Shown here piece by piece: positions 1-5,484 of a DNA stretch of 5,484 nucleotides (its first letter is position 1; each line of letters opens with the position of its first letter). The notes below the pieces were generated by a model. It made no database searches, was not told where the DNA came from, and was given only the letters and a program-made list of their open reading frames with translations. Position numbers and translations under genes: made by a program. The DNA is from an uncultured Clostridia bacterium (GTDB lineage Bacteria; Bacillota; Clostridia; Oscillospirales; Ruminococcaceae): assembly GCA_947427325.1 (NCBI GenBank), contig CANEHP010000153.1, positions 1 to 5,484 of the forward strand, written 5' to 3'.

Positions 1-1323
1 GCTCTTGCCCGTGCGGAAATGAAATTGGGGCTTAACATTACGCAGGAGCAGGTGGATCAGCTTGAAAAAAATGTTGATAATATAGATTTTGCCGTTGCCG
101 AAAAAAGAGAAAAGGAAGTAAGGCACGACGTAATGTCCCATGTTTACGCCTACGGACAGGCTTGCCCCGATGCGGCGGGCATTATTCATTTAGGGGCAAC
201 CTCCTGCTATGTGGGGGATAATACCGATATAATCGTTATGCGTGACGCTATGAGGATAATTCACAGAAAGCTTGTGAACGTTATCGCAAATTTTGCCGCT
301 TTTGCCGAAAAATACAAGGCTATGCCCTGTCTTGCCTATACGCACTTGCAGCCTGCGCAGCTCACCACGGTGGGAAAGAGAGCCACACTTTGGACTAATG
401 AGCTTTTAATGGACTTGGAGGATCTGGAATACAGAATAAGCAAACTTCAATTATTGGGGCAAAAGGGAACAACGGGTACACAGGCAAGCTTTGTGGAGCT
501 TTTCCACGGCGACGGTGAAAAAATCGACAGGCTGGAAAAGATGATCGCAGAGGAAATGGGCTTTGAAAAGTGCGTTTATGTCAGCGGTCAGACTTATTCG
601 AGAAAAATTGACACTCAGATAGTTAATGTTTTGGCGGGGATTGCCGCCAGCTGCTCGAAGTTCAGCAACGATTTGCGTATCCTTGCCAACTTCAAGGAAA
701 TGGAAGAACCCTTTGAGGCTCATCAGATCGGCTCTTCCGCTATGCCCTACAAGCGCAATCCCATGAGAGCGGAGAGAATTACCGCCTTGTCGCGCTATGT
801 TATGATAGATTCTCTTAATCCCGAGTTTACCAGTGCAACGCAGTGGTTTGAGAGAACTCTTGACGACAGCGCCAACAAGAGAATCGCCGTTGCAGAGGCT
901 TTTCTTGCCACAGACGCAATCCTGAATATTATGATAAATATTACGGACGGTCTTGTGGTTTACGAAAAATCTGTAAGGGCAAGAGTTATGAAGGAGCTGC
1001 CTTTTATGGCAACCGAAAATATTATGATGAGAGCGGTGGAAAAGGGCGGCAACAGACAGGAGCTTCACGAAGCGCTGCGCCGGCACAGCATAGCTGCCGC
1101 CAAGGTTGTCAAGGAAGAAGGCGGAGAAAACGACCTTGTTGACAGAATAGCGGGCGATCCTATGTTTAAGATAACCAAGGAGGAGATATTGGCGGTATTG
1201 CAGCCCGAGAACTTTATCGGCAGATGTCCCGAGCAGGTTGACAGATTCCTTTCGGAATGCGTAAATCCCGTTTTGGAGGCTAATAAAGATGTGTTGGGCG
1301 AAAAGGCGGAGTTAAGCGTATAA
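1..1323 (+). CDS. purB: Adenylosuccinate lyase, 5'-truncated by window edge
   Basis: Adenylosuccinate lyase of the fumarase/aspartase superfamily. It is a cytoplasmic homotetramer in the family and cleaves SAICAR to AICAR and adenylosuccinate to AMP, each time releasing fumarate, in purine synthesis. Seen: the frame is open from base 1, and the first residues (ALARAE) match the family just before the first internal Met at base 19, so that Met is not the start. I judge about 35-45 N-terminal residues to be missing. In the 440-residue fragment, His42 (RHDVMSH), His115 (THLQPAQ) and the SSAMPYKRNP signature (Ser245 onward) correspond, from memory, to human ADSL His86, His159 and Ser289 with a constant offset of 44. 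Other family blocks are HLGATSCYVGDNTD, KGTTGTQASF, QTYSRK, FERTLDDSAN and ELPFMATENI. The C-terminus (EKAELSV) ends where human ADSL ends. It belongs to the longer human-like ADSL group rather than the B. subtilis PurB type. The promoter lies outside the window. Confidence 0.96.
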   Translation, partial: ALARAEMKLGLNITQEQVDQLEKNVDNIDFAVAEKREKEVRHDVMSHVYAYGQACPDAAGIIHLGATSCYVGDNTDIIVMRDAMRIIHRKLVNVIANFAAFAEKYKAMPCLAYTHLQPAQLTTVGKRATLWTNELLMDLEDLEYRISKLQLLGQKGTTGTQASFVELFHGDGEKIDRLEKMIAEEMGFEKCVYVSGQTYSRKIDTQIVNVLAGIAASCSKFSNDLRILANFKEMEEPFEAHQIGSSAMPYKRNPMRAERITALSRYVMIDSLNPEFTSATQWFERTLDDSANKRIAVAEAFLATDAILNIMINITDGLVVYEKSVRARVMKELPFMATENIMMRAVEKGGNRQELHEALRRHSIAAAKVVKEEGGENDLVDRIAGDPMFKITKEEILAVLQPENFIGRCPEQVDRFLSECVNPVLEANKDVLGEKAELSV

Positions 1324-1339
1324 ATGTTTTTTAAGGTTT

Positions 1340-1498
1340 ATACTAAATCTCAATAAAAATCAGACAAATCCAACGACCCGGGCGTCCCTGTTCTGCGTCA
1401 GCCCGACTTGAAATATCCGCATATTCCTGCGTCGGGACTTCCTTGATCAGGAACGCCCCGCCCGCCGGCTTTGTCTAATTTTAATCGAGAATTAGTAT
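1340..1498. repeat. 159-bp near-palindrome, MITE-like or interspersed repeat
   Basis: Bases 1340-1407 and the reverse complement of 1431-1498 are both 68 nt and align without a gap, with 49 of 68 identities by hand count. The loop is 23 nt (1408-1430) and can itself fold through AATAT/ATATT. The termini read ATACTAA...TTAGTAT and the match stops just outside them. The outer 30 nt of each arm are AT-rich (best conserved: ACTAA, AGACAAA), while the core is GC-rich (GGGCGT/ACGCCC, CCCGAC/GTCGGG). A TA dinucleotide sits at each edge, compatible with a TA target duplication as in IS630/mariner-type MITEs, but the palindrome makes this ambiguous. No protein is encoded. It begins 17 bases after the purB stop, so read-through RNA would form a long hairpin that might end or stabilise the purB message. 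The structure is seen; the mobile-repeat interpretation is inferred. Confidence 0.72.
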
Positions 1499-1544
1499 TA
1501 AACGGAAAAAATTTAAGAAAAATTTTTAAGAGCTACAAAGTATA

Positions 1545-1573
1545 TTGACTTATCACAAAAAATTTAATATAAT
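1545..1573 (+). promoter_or_regulatory. Sigma-A promoter for secD-secF
   Basis: TTGACT (1545-1550) and a perfect TATAAT (1568-1573) are separated by 17 bases. The upstream stretch around 1505-1528 is made of A- and T-tracts and could act as an UP element. Transcription would begin near 1580, giving a leader of about 55 bases. That leader contains a small possible hairpin (TTGGGG 1594-1599 with CCCTAA 1606-1611, one G-U pair). I see no recognisable riboswitch in it. Confidence 0.78.
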
Positions 1574-1621
1574 ATATAAGGTTATTTTTTAATTTGGGGC
1601 ATTTTCCCTAAAAAAAGAAAC

Positions 1622-1627
1622 GGAGTG
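1622..1627 (+). promoter_or_regulatory. Ribosome binding site deciding the secD start
   Basis: GGAGTG is the only good anti-Shine-Dalgarno match in the leader. It overlaps the in-frame GTG at 1625 and so cannot serve it, but lies 9 bases before the in-frame TTG at 1637. No ATG is available nearby. The TTG is therefore preferred over the GTG, although the core GGAG-to-start distance of 11 bases is a little long. Confidence 0.55.
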
Positions 1628-1636
1628 AAATTTGAA

Positions 1637-3034
1637 TTGAAGAGAGTAAAAAAACCCGTTTTCTTTGTAGTAGCAGGCTTGATTATCGCATTTGCGGTTT
1701 TTGCGTCCTTGGGTATCCACACCTATTACGGTGATATCACTACTACATGGATTCGCGGATTGACGGATATCCGATGGGGCATCGATATCAGAGGCGGCGT
1801 TGATGTAACCTTTGCGCCTCCCGAGGGAACAGATGCGTCTAATGAGGATATGGACGCCGCACGGTCTATTATTGAAACCCGTATGTTAAACAACAACATT
1901 ACCGACTACGATATTTATGTGGACTACAATGCACATCAGATTATTGTCCGCTTCCCATGGCAGTCCGAGGATTCTGACTTTGATCCCGAGGCTGCGGTTA
2001 AGGAGCTTGGCGAAACGGCTATGCTTTCCTTCAGAGAGGGCAGGCGTTCCGATATAGAGGATGGCAAGACATATGAGGATTTGCCTTTAGTATTAAACGG
2101 CAAAGATGTTAAAAATGCAACTGCCCAATATAATACGCAGGACAAGCAGTACGAGGTTGCACTCGAGCTTGAGGAAAGCGGCGTCGAAGCGTTCAGCAAC
2201 GCCACGAAAAAGCTTGCGGGAAAAGGTTATATATCTATTTGGATGGATGATAACTTTATAACCGAGCCTAAGGTCAATGTTCAAATTGCCAACGGTTCGG
2301 CAACCATAAGCGGCTCCTACACTGCCGAAACGGCTAAGGCGCTGGCAGATAAAATTAACGGCGGCGCTTTGCCCTTTAAGCTTGAAACCTCTAACTTCAG
2401 CACTATCAGCCCTACTCTCGGTGAGGGCGCAAGAGACGCTATGGCTTTGGCGGGACTTATCGGATTTGCGTTTATAGTCATTTTTATGATCGCAAAATAC
2501 CGCCTGCCCGGCTTTATCGCTTCTGTTGCCCTTCTCGGTCAGGCAGCGGGAACATTTGCGGCTATTACCGGATTTTTCTCCTTTAACGAAAGCTTTACGC
2601 TGACTATTCCGGGTATTGCGGGTATTATTCTCGCTCTGGGCATGGGTGTTGACGCAAACGTTATTACCGCCGAGCGCGTCAAAGAAGAAATCAGTGCGGG
2701 CAAATCGGTAAACGGCGCAATCAGAACGGGCTATAAGAGAGCCTTCGCCGCTATTTTTGACGGCAATATCACAATGATCATCATTGCAATGATTCTGATG
2801 GGAGCATTCGGTACAAGCGACAGCTTTTGCGGAATTTTGTTCAGTCCCATATTCACTTGGTTCGGTGCGTCTACGGAAGGCACTATTTACTCCTTCGGCT
2901 ATACCCTGGCGGTGGGCGTTATTTTGAACTTCCTGTTCGGAATTTTGCTTTCCAGACTTATGACTATGTCTTTGTCTGAATTTAAGGCGTTCAGAAAGCC
3001 TGCTCTTTACGGAGGTGTTAATAATGAAAAGTAA
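1637..3034 (+). CDS. secD: Protein translocase subunit SecD
   Basis: SecD, an RND-superfamily membrane protein that works with SecF to pull preproteins out of the SecYEG channel using the ion gradient. I chose the TTG at 1637 (465 aa) because GGAGTG lies just upstream of it; GTG at 1625 would add four residues. Order of parts: TM1 about residues 8-27; GIDIRGG at 48-54, the family's LGLDLRGG motif; an extracytoplasmic domain to about 260; the STISPTLGEGARD block; then five C-terminal TM segments. TIPGIAGIILALGMGVDANV carries Asp339, equivalent by motif to the essential transport Asp of SecDF (Asp340 in Thermus), followed by AERVKEE and GYKRAFAAIFDGNIT. Odd: about 20 extra residues (roughly 394-413) lie between TM5 and TM6, where most SecD proteins have a short loop. 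The length is typical of Gram-positive SecD, without the large E. coli P1 region. It overlaps secF by 11 bases. Confidence 0.95.
   Translation: MKRVKKPVFFVVAGLIIAFAVFASLGIHTYYGDITTTWIRGLTDIRWGIDIRGGVDVTFAPPEGTDASNEDMDAARSIIETRMLNNNITDYDIYVDYNAHQIIVRFPWQSEDSDFDPEAAVKELGETAMLSFREGRRSDIEDGKTYEDLPLVLNGKDVKNATAQYNTQDKQYEVALELEESGVEAFSNATKKLAGKGYISIWMDDNFITEPKVNVQIANGSATISGSYTAETAKALADKINGGALPFKLETSNFSTISPTLGEGARDAMALAGLIGFAFIVIFMIAKYRLPGFIASVALLGQAAGTFAAITGFFSFNESFTLTIPGIAGIILALGMGVDANVITAERVKEEISAGKSVNGAIRTGYKRAFAAIFDGNITMIIIAMILMGAFGTSDSFCGILFSPIFTWFGASTEGTIYSFGYTLAVGVILNFLFGILLSRLMTMSLSEFKAFRKPALYGGVNNEK
3011..3017 (+). promoter_or_regulatory. Ribosome binding site of secF, inside secD
   Basis: GGAGGTG lies 6 bases before ATG 3024, which fixes that start. 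The GTG at 3015, also in frame, is part of the ribosome site itself and is rejected. The site is inside the last codons of secD, which favours translational coupling and balanced amounts of the two subunits. Confidence 0.85.
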
Positions 3035-3965
3035 AAAGGTTTTAGACATCTACGGAAAGAGAAAAATATTCTTTATTATACCCATAGTTATAGCTGTTGC
3101 AGCAATTATTGTAGCTCTTGCTGCAGGCATTGAGGTAGCTATTGAGTTTAAGGGCGGCACGCTTATGAATTACAGCTACACCGGCGATATTGACACAGAG
3201 GCTCTTAAATCCGCAGCAGAGGGATTAGGTCATGGAACCGTTAATGTGAGTACGGGTTCTTCCATTGATTCCTCTACAAATACAGTCACCTTGTCCTTTG
3301 CCTCTAACAGCGGACTTACGGCAGACGTACTAAAGGAAATTTCGGATAAGTTGGAGGATCAATTTAAGGATAATCAGCTTGTCGGCTTAAACAGTCAGGA
3401 TGTTAAGCCGTCGTCAGGCTTGAATTTCTTTGTAAAATGTCTTGTGGCTGTACTTTTCTCGTTTATTCTGTTGGTTGTTTATATAGCATTCAGATTTAAG
3501 AAAATCGGCGGTATATCAGCGGGCGTATTTGCTTTGGTTGCACTGATGCATGATATTATTATAGTATTTTCTTCCTTTATTTTCTTCCGTTTGCCTATTG
3601 ACGCTAACTTTATGGCGGTTATTCTGACGATTTTGGGTTATTCAATCAATAATACGATCGTAACCTATGACCGTATTCGTGAAAACAGAACGCTTTACGG
3701 CAAGAAAATGGGCTTGGTGGAACTGATGAACACCAGCGTTACACAAACTATGACTCGTTCCATAAATACAACCATTACAACTGCTTTTGCAGCGTTGGCA
3801 ATATGTGTTGTAGCTTGGATTTGCGGAGTAACTTCCATAATCAGCTTTGCATTCCCGCTTTTAATAGGGCTTGTGGCAGGTTTTTATTCATCGGTATTTA
3901 TGTCCGGCTCAATGTGGGTTATGTGGCGTCTGTACAGAGATAAACTCGCATCTGTAAAGAAATAA
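3024..3965 (+). CDS. secF: Protein translocase subunit SecF
   Basis: SecF, the membrane partner of SecD in ion-driven protein export. It has 313 residues, a usual length for stand-alone SecF. TM1 spans about 13-35. EFKGGT at 41-46 is the family's DFxGG motif with Glu for Asp. An extracytoplasmic domain runs from about 47 to 130. Five TM segments follow, starting near 133, 163, 194, 248 and 272. MHDIII (175-180), ILTILGYSINNTIV (200-213) and YDRIREN (215-221) are SecF hallmarks, and TRSINTT (244-250) carries the conserved Arg245, matching Arg671 of Thermus SecDF. Odd: Asn210 stands in GYSINN, where proteobacterial and Bacillus proteins have Asp (GYSIND, Thermus Asp637 from memory). The gene shares 11 bases with secD, and a terminator follows directly, so secD-secF is a two-gene unit. 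yajC, a common neighbour elsewhere, is absent here. Confidence 0.96.
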   Translation: MKSKKVLDIYGKRKIFFIIPIVIAVAAIIVALAAGIEVAIEFKGGTLMNYSYTGDIDTEALKSAAEGLGHGTVNVSTGSSIDSSTNTVTLSFASNSGLTADVLKEISDKLEDQFKDNQLVGLNSQDVKPSSGLNFFVKCLVAVLFSFILLVVYIAFRFKKIGGISAGVFALVALMHDIIIVFSSFIFFRLPIDANFMAVILTILGYSINNTIVTYDRIRENRTLYGKKMGLVELMNTSVTQTMTRSINTTITTAFAALAICVVAWICGVTSIISFAFPLLIGLVAGFYSSVFMSGSMWVMWRLYRDKLASVKK

Positions 3966-3972
3966 ACTATCT

Positions 3973-4006
3973 CAGAGCCCGACAGTTATGTTGGGTTCTG
4001 TTTGTC
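3973..4006 (+). terminator. Rho-independent terminator after secF
   Basis: An 11-bp stem pairs CAGAGCCCGAC (3973-3983) with GTTGGGTTCTG (3990-4000), including two G-U pairs, around a 6-base loop. A T-rich stretch (TTTGTCT) follows. It starts 8 bases after the secF stop. The T-tract is interrupted, so termination may be incomplete. Confidence 0.8.
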
Positions 4007-4021
4007 TGTAATTCGTCTTAA

Positions 4022-4051
4022 TTGTTTTATTTGCGGATAGGTTGGTATACC
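4022..4051 (+). promoter_or_regulatory. Possible weak promoter for the TIM-barrel gene and nrdR
   Basis: TTGTTT (4022-4027) and TATACC (4046-4051) are 18 bases apart, between the secF terminator and the next gene. Each box keeps four of six consensus bases. A promoter is expected here because of the terminator just upstream, but the match is weak and other placements are possible. Confidence 0.3.
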
Positions 4052-4080
4052 GAGTATTTTTATGAAAAGTGTGTACAGCG

Positions 4081-4087
4081 AAGGGAG
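4081..4087 (+). promoter_or_regulatory. Ribosome binding site fixing the TIM-barrel start
   Basis: AAGGGAG lies 7 bases before ATG 4095. The earlier in-frame ATG at 4062 has no ribosome site before it (T-rich GAGTATTTTT), and the residues it would add do not look like part of the fold. Confidence 0.75.
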
Positions 4088-4094
4088 TAAACCC

Positions 4095-4871
4095 ATGAGG
4101 ATAGGTGCGTCAACAGCTTGCTTTTATCCTTTAGAAACCGAAAAAGCCTTGAAGCGGTTAGCGGTGGCGGGTATAAAAAACGCTGAAATATTTTTTAACG
4201 CCGACTGTGAATTATCGGGAAAAATATTTGATGAAATAAAGGAAACCGTTGAAGAAAACGGTTTATCAATTCTTTCGGTTCATCCCTATACAAGCGCAGA
4301 TGAAACCATGTCGCTTTTCGGAGATTATCCCCGGCGGTTTGACGCTATGATGGATACCTACAAAAAATATTTTGAGGTAATGAGCTTTTTGAGGGCAGAT
4401 GTATTTGTGCTTCACGGCGCATTGAAAAGTGCGGTAGTTTCCGATGAGCTGTATTTTGAGCGTTATTTAAAGCTTTTTGAAGAAGGGAAAAAGTTCGGAA
4501 TCACGGTAGCGCAGGAAAATGTAAGTTACTGTAAAAGCGGAAGCAGAGAGTTTATTGCACTTATGAAAAAGACGCTGGGAGAAAACTGCGGCTTTGTTTT
4601 AGATGTAAAACAGGCGCTTAGAAGCGGTTTGACGGCTTTTGATATTCTTGAGGTGCTGGGAAAGAGCATTGTTCATTGCCATTTAAGCGATTATAACGAC
4701 GAAATGGACTGCATACCTGTGGGAAAGGGAAACTTCGACTTCGGAAAATTCAAGGATATGCTAAATAAGATAAATTACAGAGGGAATATTATTTTAGAAT
4801 TATATAAAAACGGCTATGAAAGTGTTGATGAAATTAAAAACAGCGTAGCTTATATGGAAAGGTTCTTTTAG
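4095..4871 (+). CDS. Xylose isomerase-like TIM-barrel protein (sugar phosphate isomerase/epimerase family)
   Basis: A 258-residue protein of the xylose isomerase-like / AP endonuclease family 2 TIM-barrel superfamily (PF01261 type). The start at 4095 begins strand 1 directly (MRIGAST). Visible barrel landmarks are NAEIFFN (strand 2), SVHPYT (strand 3), FVLHGAL (strand 4, His), QENVSY with Glu141, FVLDVKQALRSG with Asp170, HCHLSDY with His194/His196, and IILELYKNG with Glu235. Glu141, Asp170, a His of HCH and Glu235 fit the Glu-Asp-His-Glu divalent-metal set of the superfamily, so an active metal-dependent enzyme is likely. Many relatives have His three residues after the Asp; here it is Gln173. 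No signal peptide is seen, so it is probably cytoplasmic. The substrate is unknown: sugar, sugar-phosphate or inosose-type isomerisation are all possible, and a true endonuclease IV is less likely given the divergent motifs. nrdR starts 12 bases after its stop, so the two are probably cotranscribed. Confidence 0.88.
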   Translation: MRIGASTACFYPLETEKALKRLAVAGIKNAEIFFNADCELSGKIFDEIKETVEENGLSILSVHPYTSADETMSLFGDYPRRFDAMMDTYKKYFEVMSFLRADVFVLHGALKSAVVSDELYFERYLKLFEEGKKFGITVAQENVSYCKSGSREFIALMKKTLGENCGFVLDVKQALRSGLTAFDILEVLGKSIVHCHLSDYNDEMDCIPVGKGNFDFGKFKDMLNKINYRGNIILELYKNGYESVDEIKNSVAYMERFF

Positions 4872-4877
4872 GAGGTG
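4870..4877 (+). promoter_or_regulatory. Ribosome binding site of nrdR overlapping the upstream stop
   Basis: AGGAGGTG is a near-perfect anti-16S match 6 bases before ATG 4884 and shares bases with the TAG stop of the TIM-barrel gene (4869-4871). It rules out the in-frame GTG at 4875, which lies within the site. The overlap suggests coupled translation. Confidence 0.88.
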
Positions 4878-4883
4878 TCAACT

Positions 4884-5336
4884 ATGAAATGTCCCGAATG
4901 CGGATATGAAGACAGCAAGGTAATCGATTCTCGTCCCACCGAGGATAAAATTCGCAGGCGCAGAGAATGCTTAAAGTGCAAGGCAAGATTTACAACCTAT
5001 GAGGTAATAGAAAATATTCCTCTTATGGTTATTAAAAAAGATGATTCAATCGAGCCGTTTAACCGTCAGAAGCTGATAGACAGGGTTCTCAGGGCGACAA
5101 TAAAAAGACCTGTGAAGCTTGAAACCGTTGAAAAAATGGTTGATGAGATAGTAAACGATCTTAAAAACAAGCTGCAAAGGGAAGTGTCCAGTGATAAAAT
5201 CGGGGAAGCGGTTCTTCATAAGTTAAAGGGAATCGATCATGTTGCTTACATCAGATTCGCTTCCGTTTACAGAGACTTTAACGATGTTGACAGCTTTATG
5301 AAGATAATTTCCGAGCTTTCAGAAGAGGAAGACTAA
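4884..5336 (+). CDS. nrdR: Transcriptional repressor NrdR
   Basis: NrdR, the zinc-ribbon/ATP-cone repressor that binds NrdR boxes before ribonucleotide reductase genes and senses ATP/dATP through its cone. It is 150 residues, the usual size. The N-terminal zinc ribbon has Cys3/Cys6 and Cys29/Cys32, with VIDSRP and the basic patch IRRRREC used for DNA contact. FTTYE (36-40) leads into the ATP cone at about 49-139 (VIKKDDSIEPFNRQKL, then SSDKIGEAVL and HVAYIRFASVYRDF). Odd: the segment between SRP and IRRRREC is TEDK, two residues shorter than the usual form (for example TDEGTS), so the second Cys pair falls at 29/32 rather than 31/34. The rest of the protein looks intact. No reductase gene is in the window, so it is expected to act elsewhere in the genome. 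Confidence 0.97.
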   Translation: MKCPECGYEDSKVIDSRPTEDKIRRRRECLKCKARFTTYEVIENIPLMVIKKDDSIEPFNRQKLIDRVLRATIKRPVKLETVEKMVDEIVNDLKNKLQREVSSDKIGEAVLHKLKGIDHVAYIRFASVYRDFNDVDSFMKIISELSEEED

Positions 5337-5345
5337 GAGAGTTGT

Positions 5346-5399
5346 GCATTTTTTACAAAAAATGCTTAAGCTGTGGTCAGCTGTTTGAATAATTTTTTT
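5346..5399 (+). terminator. Hairpins and T-run after nrdR, possible terminator
   Basis: A perfect 9-bp inverted repeat, GCATTTTTT/AAAAAATGC (5346-5354 and 5357-5365), has only a 2-base spacer, so about 8 bp can fold. A second short stem, AGCTG/CAGCT (5369-5373 and 5378-5382, loop TGGT), is followed ten bases later by seven Ts (5393-5399). Neither is a textbook terminator, but the position between nrdR and the next promoter fits the role. Confidence 0.4.
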
Positions 5400-5411
5400 G
5401 AGAATTAGGTG

Positions 5412-5440
5412 TTGACAAACAGAAATAACAGTGATATAAT
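5412..5440 (+). promoter_or_regulatory. Perfect-consensus extended -10 sigma-A promoter
   Basis: TTGACA (5412-5417) and TATAAT (5435-5440) are 17 bases apart, with TG at 5432-5433 forming an extended -10 element. Transcription would begin near 5447 and leave the window. Such complete consensus is typical of promoters of stable RNA or heavily expressed genes. The identity of the transcript cannot be seen. Confidence 0.85.
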
Positions 5441-5484
5441 ATACAGGCACTCAAGAGAGCGGGAAAAAAGTCAAAAAACCGAAA
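5441..5484 (+). other. Start of the downstream transcript leader
   Basis: Forty-four bases after the strong promoter have no start codon with a ribosome site. GAGAGCGGG and runs of A are seen, but nothing diagnostic. It could be an untranslated leader or the lead-in to an RNA gene. Confidence 0.35.

Noticed and set aside
451..1086. Antisense open frame of 211 codons inside purB
   Set aside because: It lies wholly opposite a well-conserved gene, has no family resemblance and is rich in scattered Cys, His and Ser as in shadow frames.
1340..1498. CRISPR repeat or integration site at the palindrome
   Set aside because: There is one inverted pair, with no regularly spaced direct repeats, no cas genes and no tRNA gene or integrase nearby.
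1580..1621. Riboswitch in the secD leader
   Set aside because: The leader is only about 55 bases, with one weak 6-bp stem, too short and simple for a known riboswitch class.
1936..2205. Short antisense open frame opposite secD
   Set aside because: A Ser-rich low-complexity translation opposite a real gene, with no support as a gene.
2093..3049. Antisense open frame of 318 codons opposite secD
   Set aside because: It is long, but the composition (Ser, Arg, Asn, Lys, no hydrophobic core) and the lack of any known motif fit a codon-bias shadow of secD. No promoter or ribosome site was seen for it.
4062..4094. Upstream ATG giving an 11-residue extension of the TIM-barrel protein
   Set aside because: No ribosome site precedes it, while a good one precedes ATG 4095, where strand 1 of the fold begins.
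5425..5447. Possible NrdR box around the edge promoter
   Set aside because: The TATAATATAC stretch superficially recalls the ACACWATATATWGTGT pattern, but the flanking half-sites do not match and the bases are explained by the -10 element.

Overview
The window looks like a chromosomal segment of a low-to-moderate GC Gram-positive anaerobe, most likely a class Clostridia / Oscillospiraceae-type organism. This rests on protein flavour, strong GGAGG ribosome sites, consensus sigma-A promoters, separate secD and secF genes, and an NrdR repressor. It is an inference from remembered families, not from a search. All recognisable genes lie on the + strand.

Layout. Bases 1-1323 hold the 3' nine-tenths of purB (adenylosuccinate lyase), cut by the window edge. 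Bases 1340-1498 hold a 159-bp near-palindrome with two 68-nt arms that align without gaps around a 23-nt loop; it resembles a MITE-like or palindromic interspersed repeat. A clear sigma-A promoter (1545-1573) then drives secD and secF, which overlap by 11 bases and end at a rho-independent terminator (about 3973-4006). A second unit follows: a xylose-isomerase-like TIM-barrel gene (4095-4871) and, 12 bases on, nrdR (4884-5336). The tail has weak hairpins with a T-run and then a perfect-consensus extended -10 promoter (5412-5440) firing out of the window towards an unseen gene or stable RNA.

How the genes relate. PurB serves purine synthesis. SecD and SecF form the ion-driven accessory complex of the Sec translocase. 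NrdR represses ribonucleotide reductase genes in response to ATP/dATP. The TIM-barrel protein has no assigned substrate. These are ordinary core functions, and I found no convincing new defence or mobile system. The points most worth a second look are the palindromic element, the SecF Asp-to-Asn change at a proton-relay position, the extra segment in SecD, the shortened NrdR zinc-ribbon loop and the edge promoter.
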